Below are positions 48,411 to 59,059 of a stretch of DNA of 64,000 nucleotides, in pieces; within the stretch, counting starts at the first letter, position 1; each line of letters opens with the position of its first letter. A program made the position numbers and the translations under genes. The notes below the pieces were generated by a model. The model saw only the letters and a list, made by a program, of their open reading frames with translations, did not search any database and was not told the DNA's origin. Location: NCBI GenBank assembly GCA_038277395.1, contig CM076197.1, positions 72,883,348 to 72,947,347 of the forward strand, written 5' to 3'. This DNA comes from Dryocosmus kuriphilus. Lineage: Eukaryota; Arthropoda; Insecta; Hymenoptera; Cynipidae.

Positions 48411-49214
48411 TCAGTGTTACAACAGCCAGAAAACGTCTATCTAGGGCACAGTACTCCTGCATCAAGCTCCCCTAAAGATAGTTGCGAAAGTATGATGAAT
48501 ATTTTGGACAAAGCGGGTGTGAGTACTGAAAACCTAAGAGCTATCCCTAGTTAGAAGCCTCCGTCAGATGCTCGACGCACCTATCCACACACTGTGTGTG
48601 ACAAGAAAATTCTTGAAAATTAATTAATTTATAAAAGTTTTGCTTCTGATTTCTTACGATACCTGTCTCTTCCTCTCATTGCTTTCTGGTTCTTGGTCTT
48701 GAGCTTTCCTGCCTCTCTTCCTGTCTCTCTTTCCTTTACTTTTCCCCGTGCTTCTACTATTCTTTGAAAACCCAATTCTCGAATGTCGGCGCCCGCGTCA
48801 GTTATCATTAAAGGGAAATACTATCAGGATAAGCATAAAATACGCATAGATCTAATAACCCTGTTAATGATACATCTGATATCCTCCAGAAAATATGTAT
48901 CTTGAAACAGAAATCATCTTCTACACATGCTTGCCTGCATCCTTGGTAGAATCATGAATTTTGATTGCAAACCAAATTTGAACGTACCTTAACTATGAAG
49001 GAAACGATAATTACAAGAATTTTGGAAGGATTAGGGACCAACACATATTTTCCATATTTGTTCGCATTTGTGATCCATCTAGAAAATTCAATTTATCAGG
49101 AGTTCTACCAGGTAGGTCGTCAAAACAGTTTCCTGAGACAATTGTTGGAACATTTAAATATGCTCTTCACGGATGGTAATTTGATCATTCTTAACATTCA
49201 CTTCATTTTGAACC
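48411..49214. other. Unassigned stretch inside the inverted repeat
   Basis: No clear LINE motifs or other elements. Two short frames (48300-48554 and 48965-49261) show no recognised domain. Confidence 0.25.
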
Positions 49215-49659
49215 AATGTAAGATTTTTTCGACCATCGAAATACAATCCACGGATATTTAAAACCGGATCCTCATTTTGTAAATTACCGTTGAATTAAAA
49301 TTATTGCAAATATTATTCTATTCTAAAAACAGTTTCTTTCTTAAAAGTCTCCCCATTTTCCCTTTAAAGGTTTAAAATATTAAAATATATTTTGTTCAAT
49401 ATTTCCTTAATAAACAGTATTAAAAGTACATGTTAATTTCGAAAATTGTGAAAAATGTTTTTTTTTTTTTTTTTACATTTTTGTTGGTTTTTCTCAAAAA
49501 CGGTTGACATTACAAAAAAAATAGTAGAACAAAAAGTAGGAAAAGCTGGTTTTTTGGCAATTATTTTGATCTTTGTGACCTCAGAGGCTGGGTATAATAC
49601 TTACCAAAAAAATAATAAAAAATTTTACGTTTATCTTGGTTAGTTAAGGCAACTTTTTG
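49215..49659. repeat. Right arm of the 5.7 kb inverted repeat
   Basis: Reverse complement of 43983-44380 plus 44985-45062. Unlike the left arm, it is uninterrupted and so shows what the pre-insertion sequence looked like. Confidence 0.8.
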
Positions 49660-51135
49660 AGCAACTTTGATATATATATTATAAATTTCTTGGAGTTTAA
49701 GGATTTTAGGAGTTTGTCGCACCTATTTGGGTCTCAAAAGATAGCCGCTTCATTTTTGCAAAAATTTTTTTGTATTCCTTTATTTTCTAAAATTATGATT
49801 TTTCTCCAATTTTTTGCAAGCTTCACAAAACGGTTTGTTTTCTTGCTTGGAGTTTTAATATCCTGTTTAAAATGGTTGGAATCGCATTAAAATATTTTTA
49901 TCTAACTTTCATAAGTCGTTGCCAAAAATGGAAAAGTCTCGATTGTTTTTCAGATTTCCATTGATGAATACATTTTTTTAGCGATTCTAGATAGTTTAAA
50001 TGACCTCCTTTAAGAATTTTAAATTAAAGAAGACGAGAAATGTTTTCTCCTTTTTTTTTTTTTTTGAAAATGATATAAATAATTTCATTTCTGTTACCCA
50101 GATTATTGAGAATTCAGATTACAGAGTATATATGAATTATATTATATTGAATGTATATAATTATTATTATTGAAAAAAGTTTTAAACTAACCTGTATCAT
50201 TTCTTCAGGAGTGTTTGTGAACAGATTTTTTAATAATCCTCTTTCACAATATTACAAAAGGACTTATATAATATTATTGAAAATACTGATCTTGTATTTG
50301 TAATTTTTATTAAGAAATAGTAAAAAAAAAAATGTCCATTTTATCCTTTTCTGATTTAAACGCTAAGTTGAAGTTTTATATATGTTATGAAAAAAAATTA
50401 ATTTAAAGTAAAGTTAAAAGTAAAATTAAAAGTAAAGTTAATTAAGTTTAAAAGTTCTATTTGGATGAACAATGAACCGCAGAAAGCCTCTATTTTTTTA
50501 CTGCAATTAGTTAACAATTTTTTTTCATTTTTCAGTTTTTGAAAACTTATGTAAAGTAAATTTTCTAATTATTATTTTAAATTTAATTTTAATTTAAAAT
50601 TATTATGTAAAGTAACTATTGTTTATGTTTTAGATTATACGGGACTATAAAAACACGTAAACTTCATTATGCTAATCGAAACACATCTTATGGTGTGATT
50701 TTAAATACAATTATAAAAATCTGAACAATTCTCTGTTTTAAGTAACAAAATTTTAAACTAAAATAAATTAGCTCTGAATCATTAAAAACTGTAGTTGTCT
50801 CCAATTTATTATTTGCCTATCCTGATAAGAAAGAACTTGTACGCCAACATTTCTCTAAGTGTATTTTTATATATTTTAGACTATAAATATAACATTTCTT
50901 GACAATTTTTGTACTTTGCTTTTCCTCATTGATTTAGAATGAAGTCATTATGTCAAATTTTTAAAAAGATATTGCAGAAATAGTGAAAATTTCAAAGCTT
51001 AAAATTTTTTAAAAGTATAATCTGAAATAACAAACATTGTTTATTGTTCATTAGCCAATTCTAAAGGTATGTTTGTATAGAATCTCGCTAGCTTATCAAC
51101 ATTATTATTATTATATCGGTAATTTATATCGATAA
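49660..51135. other. AT-rich stretch, no gene seen
   Basis: About 75-80% AT by eye with homopolymer runs. No coding frame beyond 77 codons and no repeat partner was noticed. Confidence 0.3.
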
Positions 51136-51169
51136 CAAGGCCGTAGCCACAAAAAGATTTCGGGGTGGG

Positions 51170-52440
51170 TTGTGCAATGTCACACAGTCTTTACATATGT
51201 TAATATATATATGTATGTTGACTCTGAGCTTGCCAAGAATTTTGGAGGGAGATTCAAATTTTGAATGTGCAAAACAAGAGCAATTTCAAATCCTTGGTGT
51301 AAAGACAAAGAAGTTCCTTAAAGAAAATAATGACATAATTGTTAGTCATGCGGGTAAGGGAAATGTTACCATAGTCCTAAACAAAACTGATTGTATACAG
51401 AAATGTAACACTCTTTTACATGATAATGAAACATACAAACCTATTAAAAAAGACCCGACAAATATTATACAGAGAGATCTAAATAAAATAATATACACTA
51501 ACGTAAAACAATCACTTATTAATACAGACACAGGAAAATGGCTTAAATGGAATAACGGAGTTTCGCCACTGTCTTATGGGCTCCCTAAAATACACAAGAT
51601 AGGAATTCCGGTCAGACCTGTCACATCCTTTATAAATTCTCCATTGTACAATTTGTCCAAGTATCTAAGTAAACCTATACAAAAGATCTTAGGAAAATCA
51701 AACACATATTTAAAAAATAGCTTTGACTTTGTACAAAAGATTAAATCATTAAATAACATACCGAAAAACTATAGGCTCTTTTTATCAGATGTCACCTCAC
51801 TATTTACTAATATTCCACATAATCTGGTCATTGAAATTGTTAAATTGAAATGGAATTTGATTAAAGAATACACTAACTTACCAAAAGACAATTATACAGA
51901 ATTGCTTGAGTTTTGCTTTAAAAATGTTATTGCTTATTTAATGGTTCATATTATTGACAGACATAATGGTGTACCAATATGATCTCCTATTTCAGCCGCT
52001 ATTTCTGATTTAGTGATAGAAAACATTCAAGGTCGTATCTTTACCAATCTTCCTTATTACATAACAATTTTCTACCGCTATGCAGCGACATCCTTGCTTG
52101 TGCTTCTGAGGACAAGATAGAGGATCTAGAATTGAGATTCAATAAATATAATCCTAGATTGAATTTTACTATAGAACGGAAGATTGATGGGAGTATCAAC
52201 TTCCTTGATATCACAATCAAAAGAAGTGATGGGAGATTAGAGACTAATTGGTAAAGAAAAAAAACTTGCTCTGGTAGGTATATGAATTTTAATTCATATG
52301 CTCCACTTAAATATAAGATTAGCCTCATTAACAGCCTTCTAGATAGAGCGATTCTACTTTCAGAAGAAAATCACGCTAAAAGATATCTTAATCTAATTGA
52401 AAACACACTAATTCAAAATGATTTTCCAAAGAATTTTTTT
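51170..52440 (+). pseudogene. Penelope-like element reverse transcriptase, broken
   Basis: The first open segment (51170-51982, 270 codons) carries Penelope RT hallmarks: KGNVTIVLNK (residues 63-72), SYGLPKIHKIGIPVRPVTSF (135-154) and FLSDVTSLFTNIPHNL (204-219), the last being the motif with the first catalytic Asp. An in-frame TGA follows NGVPI, after which SPISA continues the same frame. At about 52080 a one-base loss falls inside the YADD catalytic box. The frame then resumes through INFLDITIKRSDGRLETNW, a stop, then GRYMNFNSYAPL and INSLLDRAILLSEENHAKRY, all typical of the thumb region. No GIY-YIG endonuclease was recognised. The first 35 residues are probably not genuine coding sequence. 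It is a dead copy. Confidence 0.9.
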
Positions 52441-52469
52441 TAAAAATTCATTAATTCAGAGAGAGAGAG

Positions 52470-53600
52470 AGATCAAACGCAGATGTTGAGAACATGATTA
52501 GAGCTTGGATGATCGACAATAACTCGACACGGTGGTCTCACGCATGCTACGAAGTCCAAGTATGGTGTTTTCTGTTTTTGATAAAATTGACTTTACACAT
52601 TATTCGACAATCACTATTTAATTTTTCTAATATTTATAGTAGCAGAAGAATATCTCAAAACATAGGATCATCGGCAGAACTCCTTATGAGGCTGTGTTTG
52701 GACCGATAAGGTGTGGGTTGTCAATTTTTGGTCTACCGAGCAATTTTGTTGATAGTATTCGTACTGAAGAAGAGTTCGAAGACGTTCTTCAAGAAATCAA
52801 AAATATTTCTGCAGATTAAGAAGGGTAAAATACTACATTTTATTCGTATAACATGAGGCATTCTTATTTTCTTACATTTAATTTTGTTTTTTAGAGGTAC
52901 TCTTGAACAAGTAGACTTACAAAGTGAAGCAATTGCACCTAATTCGAGTGAAAAATTATGCGCAGTTTGCAATATCAATATCAAAAGTAGTGACGTTATT
53001 CTATGTTTAAAATGTGAAATGCCTATTCAGGGAGACTGCGGAGATTTAGATCTAAACACAGGCGATAGCATAATGTGTCATTTCTGTATTCGAGGCGAGA
53101 ATATACTAAGAGTGCAGGAAGATTGTCACGAATTGCAGAAAAGTGCTGCCAAAAAAATGGTCACTTTTTCAGATGCAAAATTCTCAGAACTTTTCGTAGG
53201 TGATTGTATTACACTTTCTGTTCCAACTGTGGATCGAGACCCGCTTGATTTTGGTACTATTTTTAAAGTTATTACTGAAATTAGTAACGGTGTGTATCAA
53301 ATTGGAACGAATGATGGAATAATAAAAGGGTGGTTTTCTCACACCGATATTGCAAATTCAACAGTTTCGAAAATAACACTTGATGATGTCAATAGAGAAA
53401 CCATTTTGTCTTTACGTGAAGCTGTATCGAAACAATTTATGAGTGTCGGTCAGATTCAAAAAGTGTAATTGTAAAGCAGGCTCTTCTCAATGTAAGACAA
53501 ATCGCTGTTCGTGCTTAAATCGAAAGTTCTTTGAAATTCGCGGTGTCACAACTCATTGCCTTGTTGCAATAAGTAAAGAAGACTTATAATTATTAAAAAC
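52470..53600 (+). pseudogene. KRBA2/SCAND3-type integrase C-terminal remnant (Ginger/GIN-like)
   Basis: Pieces in order: ADVENMIRAWMIDNNSTRWS (from 52470, after the integrase core), then in another frame IGRTPYEAVFGP...GLPSNFVDSI (52667-52755), a possible intron with GTAAAATAC donor (about 52827) and TTTTTTAG acceptor (52893), and a 190-codon open segment to 53468. That segment has a zinc-binding module (Cys at residues 26, 29, 41, 44, 52, 65, 68) and a C-terminal domain (FSDAKFSELFVGDCITL ... YQIGTNDGIIKGWFS). A one-base shift at 53460 leads to a Cys-rich tail, KCNCKAGSSQCKTNRCSC. This architecture is that of the transposon integrases related to vertebrate KRBA2/SCAND3. The catalytic core is missing, so the copy cannot be active. 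Confidence 0.8.
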
Positions 53601-53720
53601 TGACGAATATTGTGCTAAACGCGATAGAATTCTATATTTATTTCACCACTTTTGACCAAAATGTTACGCGTATGTTCGTGTATTGTTTTGATATTCTTCT
53701 AACTGCCGGGACGGCTTTAG

Positions 53721-53840
53721 TCAGTTAGCTTGATGCTCAGGCAGTTGTCTAACTACCTAGGCAGATAGACGAATCGATGAATTTCCCCGCTCGAGTCGTC
53801 TATTTGCCGGCATTCTCCTGTCTAGGAATCAAGCTAACTG
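53721..53840. repeat. 120-bp imperfect hairpin, CAGTTAGCTTGAT arms
   Basis: CAGTTAGCTTGAT at 53721 pairs with ATCAAGCTAACTG ending at 53840. Pairing continues through GGCAGATAGACGA against TCGTCTATTTGCC, leaving a loop of about 20 bases around CCCCGCTCGAG. Possibly a tiny MITE nested in the unit. Confidence 0.65.
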
Positions 53841-54225
53841 CCGGATTCCTCTAACTGCCTACGACATATAGACAATCCATGTGTATACATTCGTATTGTT
53901 GCAAAATGAGAAGGTCATTCAGTATACCCATGGAAATGGTACGTTTATCATATGTTGGCCCACTAAAATTTAATTATTTAAATAAAAAACTACCTTGCCT
54001 TGGGTGAAATTGAAATATTCACGAAAAAGATACAATGAGGAAATGTAAAAATGTTATATATAACCTATAAATATTCTTCTGAAAAATTGTATTAACGCTA
54101 CACATCTTTGTTCTGTATGGTAAGATTATTTTATTATTTTACATCGTGATAGACTTTATCTTAATCTAAATTTAATATAACCATTCATCTTCAATTTTAA
54201 TATGTAAAATGGGGTATCCAATAAT

Positions 54226-54259
54226 CTGATGAGGCCTTACGAAAAGTGTGCGAAACGTC
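54226..54259 (+). ncRNA. Degenerate hammerhead-ribozyme-like core
   Basis: CTGATGAG (54226-54233) and GAAACGTC (54252-54259) are the two invariant core boxes of a hammerhead ribozyme, 18 bases apart. Penelope-like elements are known to carry minimal hammerheads in their terminal repeats, and a Penelope RT lies 1.8 kb upstream in the same unit. Stem II can form only partly (CTTAC/GTGTG with a mismatch) and no strong stem I is seen, so it is probably inactive. Confidence 0.45.
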
Positions 54260-54425
54260 GTTGTCTTTAACGCGTTAGTAAAGTGACCAATAAACCGAAA
54301 AACTTACTATCATCTTATGAATACAATTTCGGTCGAAAAATATGACATCAATTTGAATTTTGGAGGGGGGTTCAAAAATTTTCGGGGTGGGTTTGAACCC
54401 CCCTGGATACGGCCTTGATAGATAA

Positions 54426-55060
54426 TTTATTTTCAATTAATTGCATATTTTATCCTACACATTTAAAAGTCACATTTCTCTGTATTTATCTAATTTTGAT
54501 TATAGCACGTTAAGTCAAGAATAATCTTAAATATTCTGAATGATCCTTCTTCCTTTCTATCTTCCATCCAATCATCTAATCGAAGTCGTACTCTCGTGTC
54601 TCGACCACCAAATCCACTACCCGTTTCTCTTTGTCGGAGATTCTGTGAGTTTCGTCTGGAGTAGTTGAGTTTCAAGATTCATACCGGATAACGTACACAG
54701 AGCACACCACAGACCGTGGGGTATGAGCTTCGGTGCTTTAGCTCGGGGCTGTTGAACACGGCATCTCTTATCGGTAAAACTGTTCTATACAGGATACCCG
54801 GTCAGCCATTCGTGGCGAGAGTACTTCTACTTTACCTCCAGCGTTAGTTTCCTATCTATAATATCACGTTCTAAGTATTTGCTTATCTCCAGCACTTAAG
54901 TTTCCAAAAACAAAGTACTGAGAATCCGAATAGCTTCATATATACAGTGTAGCTTCTAGTTTCTCTAATTAAAAATATCTACAATCTGCGATATGAAGAA
55001 GTATTACAAGAATGTAAAAAAAATTCGGAAAAAATCCCAAATGAATATTTCATTATAAGG
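54426..55060. other. Unassigned, mixed composition
   Basis: Moderate GC, no repeat partner in the window, no recognisable product. It might be host sequence. Confidence 0.25.
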
Positions 55061-55276
55061 CTGGGCCAAAAAATGTTCTAAGTGGAAAATTGGGAATGTG
55101 AGAACCATTTCCCCCCAAAACTGGACAAAAAGAACCGAATCTCCAGCGCATACGCTTAATTTAGGCTTGCATTGCGAGACAGTAATTTGGGATAGGTTTC
55201 CTAAATAAGAATATTCAACAAACCAATATTTCTAACGCTTTTTCAAATGGAAAATTTAAATATTCCTGAAAGAAGA

Positions 55277-55595
55277 GCTTCGGTGGCTCAGGTGGTAGCG
55301 CGTCGGCTTTCTAAGCAAAGAGGTCCGGGGTTCTATTCCTGAGCCGAGTACCAATGGAATTTTCTATATACTTCTACCGAGGCTCTCGTGGTTCGGAACC
55401 CACGTTAAACTGTTAGGTCCCCTCATAAAGAGGCCAAGTGATCTTTCGGAGAAGATGCTGCATGTCGAGGGGCATATTGCTTAGGGGTCACTGGGCGATT
55501 TTGAGAGACTAAGGAAGTTGTAAAATTTGTTTGGAATTGTTCTGTAAGACTCTCAAAACCCGTAAAAGGGAGGTAGTATAAACTGATATACAAGA
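55277..55595 (+). mobile_element. SINE-1 copy 3
   Basis: The A box TGGCTCAGGTGG is intact and the B box is GGTTCTATTCC (two differences). It is flanked by a perfect 19-bp direct repeat AAATATTCCTGAAAGAAGA (55258-55276 and 55596-55614). The right arm of the surrounding inverted repeat (57480-57500) lacks it. The tail is GTATAAACTGATATACAAG without poly-A, so the partner LINE probably recognises the tail sequence. Confidence 0.92.
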
Positions 55596-55693
55596 AAATA
55601 TTCCTGAAAGAAGACGCAAGATCGGATATATGAAAAACAAAAGTAAAAATAGTAAAAATGTGTTATGTTTGTGAACAGAGTAGAAATCATATA

Positions 55694-56639
55694 CGAGACA
55701 CGTCCAGAAAGTAAGTGTACTCAATTTATGTAGGCCTAAAAAAAATTTATTAAAACAAAAACATAGTTGGTTACACTTGTATATATGTAAGTTATTTTTC
55801 GACATAGTCACTATCCCTCTCGATGCAAGTGGTGGGCCGCGGGATCAATTTTTTGATGCCTGCCTCGAAGAAGTTTCCCACCAGCTCTTTCGCCCACTTC
55901 TCCACCTCCCCTTCACCTCCTCGTCTATTGAAAACTTGTTTCCACCCATGTGAACCTTCAGGGAAGTGAAGAGAGAGAAATCTGAAGGGACTGGTCAGGG
56001 GAATACGGGGGTGGTTCAAAACGTCCCATCCAAAAGAGTCCAGGAGTTGCTTCGTGGCGTTGGCCGTGTGAGGTTTGGCATTGTCAGCTGTTTTGGGACG
56101 CACCTCGCAGACAATTTCCGATATCCGAGAGTTTCTGTGATTGTTTCGTGTAACAGGGATCTGGAGATTTGCAGAAACATCGCAGAAAGATCATCTAACG
56201 TCAATCTGCGATCATCACGGACCGCAATCTTGATTTTTACCACAAGTTCGTCAGTCACAATTGAAGGTCTTCCGCTCCTCTGATCGTCATGCACGGAAGT
56301 ACGGCCATTTTTAAATTCGCGACACCACTTGTACACACTCGTATGATTCATAGCTCCATTACCGTAAACGGTTTTTACCTCATTATAAATCTCAACTGGA
56401 GCTTTTCCCTTCACAACGAGGTAGCGAATGACGGCGCGAATTTCGCACTTGGCAGGAGATACGATCGACATTTTTTGCGAGAGATGCTACTGCGTCACGA
56501 GTGTTCAACACGCTAACCTCGGATTGGTCTCGTTTTGAAGGGGAGGGGTCAGGCTACGCGGCAGTGTTGCCAACATGTCGAAAAAGTATTCCCTACAGCT
56601 GTGAGAGTACCAGTACACTTACTTTCTGGATGTGCCTCG
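55694..56639 (-). mobile_element. Internally deleted mariner element
   Basis: A TA dinucleotide occurs at both borders (55692-55693 and 56640-56641). The 28-bp TIRs begin CGAGRCACRTCCAGAAAG and continue TAAGTGTACT. At 946 bp it is about 330 bp shorter than a typical full mariner, the loss lying in the middle of the transposase gene. It is inserted in the left arm of the 55061-57606 inverted repeat; the right arm retains the empty TA site. Confidence 0.92.
55792..56471 (-). pseudogene. mariner transposase, deleted and frameshifted
   Basis: The minus-strand ATG is at 56471. Residues 1-130 are the DNA-binding half with two helix-turn-helix segments (EIRAVIRYLVVKGKAPVEIY; SVYKWCREFKNGRTSVHDDQ then RSGRPS), ending at VPKQLT. 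The deletion joins this to the later DNAKPHTA motif (second catalytic Asp) in a different frame (minus 56103-55792), removing the region with the first Asp. A further frame shift distorts the block around the third Asp. The C-terminus VEKWAKELVGNFFEAGIKKL is intact. It cannot be active, though the DNA-binding half could in principle still be translated (151 codons). Confidence 0.92.
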
Positions 56640-56782
56640 TAAATTCGATTTTAATAAACAAATCTGTCGCGTTCTCTGCTAAAAGCAACGTAAATGTGTG
56701 CGTGTGTGTTGAGACGGTCCTAAGCGTCACATCACCTACATGGAAATTAGAGTAAAGGAAAATTAATCATTACAGCTAGTGT

Positions 56783-57093
56783 GTATATTAGTTTATACTC
56801 CTCGTTTCCCTTTTACGGGTTTTGAGAGTATTCCAGAACAATTATAAACAAATCCCTCAAAATGGCCCAGTGACCCCCAAGTAATTTGCCCCTCGACATG
56901 AAGCATCTCCCCTGAAAAGATCACTGGCTTCTTTATGAGGGGACCCTACAGTTTAACGTGGGTTCCTAACCACAAGAATCTTGGTAGAAGTACAGAGAAA
57001 ATTCCATTGGTACCAAGCTCAGGAATAGAACCCCGGACCCTCTTGCTTGCAAGACTGGCGCACTACCACGTGAGCCACCACCGAGGCTCTCCG
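56783..57093 (-). mobile_element. SINE-1 copy 4 (reverse orientation)
   Basis: Reverse complement of the SINE-1 family. The head GAGCCTCGGTGGTGGCTCAC contains a 3-base duplication relative to the other copies, the B box is GGTTCTATTCC, and the tail is GAGTATAAACTAATATACAC. No clear target duplication is seen. It lies between the arms of the 55061-57606 element. Its internal frame (56935-57120) has no meaning of its own. Confidence 0.88.
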
Positions 57094-57119
57094 AACAACG
57101 TACACCTCGTTTTATTGTA

Positions 57120-57308
57120 GTCACTCTCGACTCAGGCATTTCAAAATACTCACCTTTCCGGTTCTATGACTGTCAATGGACGTATCAAAGTTCATCGCAA
57201 TTTTGAATAGTGGAAATTTATTTCCATCTAGTTTAAAATTAACGAGAACGTAGTTTGTCATGAAAAGCGGAAAGGTGAGTGACTTGAAATGCCCGAGTCC
57301 AGAGTGAC
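57120..57308. mobile_element. 189-bp Tc1/mariner-like MITE
   Basis: A TA on each side (57118-57119 and 57309-57310) and TIRs of about 42 bp. Left GTCACTCTCGACTCAGGCAT and inverted right GTCACTCTGGACTCGGGCAT continue through TTTCAA to ACTCACCTTTCCG. The interior is AT-rich and non-coding. The TA duplication suggests mobilisation by a Tc1/mariner transposase, but the TIR differs from the mariner next door. Confidence 0.85.
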
Positions 57309-57606
57309 TATAATGAAACGACATGTAGGTTTCTCTTAGATAGAGAACGCGACAGATTTGCTCATTAAAATTGAATTTATATGATTTCTACTCTGATCAC
57401 AAACAGAACACACTTTTACCATTTTTGCTTTTGTTTTTCACGTATCCAATGTTGCGCTTTCTATAGGAAATATTAAAATTTTTCATTTGAAAGAGCAATG
57501 TAGGACTCAAATAAGCATATGTGCGGAGGTTTGGTTCTTTTTTGTTCGTTTTCGGGGGAAAGGGTTCTCACCTTGCCAATTTTTCCATTTGGAATGTTTT
57601 CTGGGC

Positions 57607-58493
57607 GGATCTGCATATTTGTTGACAAACTAATGGAAGTTTGCACGTATTGACAATAGATTATATTATTAGTTTTGTTTATATATATATATGTATTGGA
57701 AGCCGATAATTTTCCATTAAAATATATAAAATGCTGAAAAATGCATTACAGAGACGCGTACATTCAATGCAGTTGTCACATCAATCACATCAATGACGAC
57801 TATTCTCGAAAAAGCCTAAAAAAATCTGCAGATTAATTAAATTGTACATACATTTATTTATGAGATAAAAAATACGTATTTTAAAAATTTCGAACATTAT
57901 ATGAGAAATATTAGTAGAATATTATCGATCAAATTCATATTTAGCATTAATTTTGTATCACTACGATTTTTTCACATATGTCATGACTCATGTTTCACAT
58001 TTTTTTGATTGACACTTACTAATATATATCCTTAATTTTAAGTCATTTTTAATGTATAAAATCTACTTCTATAATATCTCATTCCTTTGATTAATAAAAT
58101 GATGCTTAATACTGTAAGTAATTCATATCGAAAAAAGCGTTTTTCATCAAAATTTTATTTTGAATTCCAATTATCATTTTGCTTATAACAAGTTCATTAT
58201 AATTATCAAAACACCGTGTTAACGTTTTGCGAAAAGTATTAGAAGTTAATAAAAAGGATACTCACATAATTCATCAAAATAAATAAATATTTCATTTTGT
58301 TTACATTATTGTCTGTGTTGTGTTGTTAACACTGATTAACACAAAAACAATGTACAATGGCCTAAGAAACTCCTTACTAAATCTCATTATTTAACGAATA
58401 GATTCTGAAATCAGCTAAATTATTATGAACAAAGTATATCACAATATAGTGCAGTCAAATCAGAAGATTTTTGGCCCATTCTGGGTAATAAAT
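57607..58493. other. AT-rich stretch, no gene seen
   Basis: No coding frame or repeat partner was recognised. Confidence 0.3.
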
Positions 58494-58749
58494 CCTACAG
58501 ATACCGAAAAAATTAGAGATATTCTCGGGGTCGTCAGGAACAATCCGAGCACAAATTGGATAGCGATTTCTGTATGCTTCGATATAGGGGGGCGAGTTTA
58601 AGTTGAAAATTCGTGTTTTTTTTTTTTCATTTATGCTTGGATTAAAGAAAACGAGTGCTTTGGAGAGAAAAAATTTTCAAACAAAAGTTTGAGAACGGAA
58701 AATTTCCCATAGGAGTGTTCAAATATTATAACGCCATAGTAGATTACAC

Positions 58750-58853
58750 ACCAAGGGGAGAAAGGTAGCGATTTCCGATGAGTGTGAAGTTTGCTGCCGA
58801 GCGAAGCGAGGGCAGCAATCACACAAGTCGAGAAACTGCGTTCTCCCCTTGGT
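58750..58853. repeat. 104-bp ACCAAGGGGAGAA-ended module, copy 2
   Basis: Inverted relative to 33522-33625. It forms the outer left end of the block nested in the foldback arm. It contains the hairpin GCCGAGCGAAGCGAGGGC. Confidence 0.75.
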
Positions 58854-58862
58854 ATGTATACT

Positions 58863-59000
58863 TTTTACATTCTCATCAGAGAAGGTATTAGATTTATGCA
58901 AAATTTGACTTTCGCGGATTTCATGAAATCTCCACGTTTTAAGACCTCCTGAATCCGAAAAAATGGTTTTTACGACCGTGTCTGTCTGTCTGTTGGCGTT

Positions 59001-59059
<59 letters not shown>

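Larger units (their letters stand above)
51136..54417. mobile_element. 3.28 kb hAT-like TIR unit containing Penelope and integrase remnants
   Basis: The ends are CAAGGCCGTAGCCA and inverted CAAGGCCGTATCCA. Flanking octamers ATCGATAA (51128-51135) and ATAGATAA (54418-54425) match at 7 of 8, as an 8-bp target duplication would. AAAAATTTTCGGGGTGGGTT-like sequence lies just inside both ends in the same strand orientation. Between the ends are a broken Penelope-like RT, a KRBA2-type integrase remnant and a palindrome at 53721-53840. No hAT transposase is recognisable. The 8-bp duplication suggests hAT; this rests on one diverged pair. Confidence 0.55.
55061..57606. mobile_element. TIR/foldback element with nested SINE-1 and mariner
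   Basis: With insertions removed, the left arm (55061-55260, 55596-55693, 56640-56700) matches, inverted, the right arm (about 57330-57606). Matching words are AGAACCGAATCTCC/AGAACCAAACCTCC, GAACAGAGTAGAAATCATAT and AAATCTGTCGCGTTCTCT. The right arm is uninterrupted and supplies the pre-insertion sequence for both nested elements. A second SINE-1 (56783-57093, minus) and a 189-bp MITE (57120-57308) lie between the arms. Confidence 0.75.
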
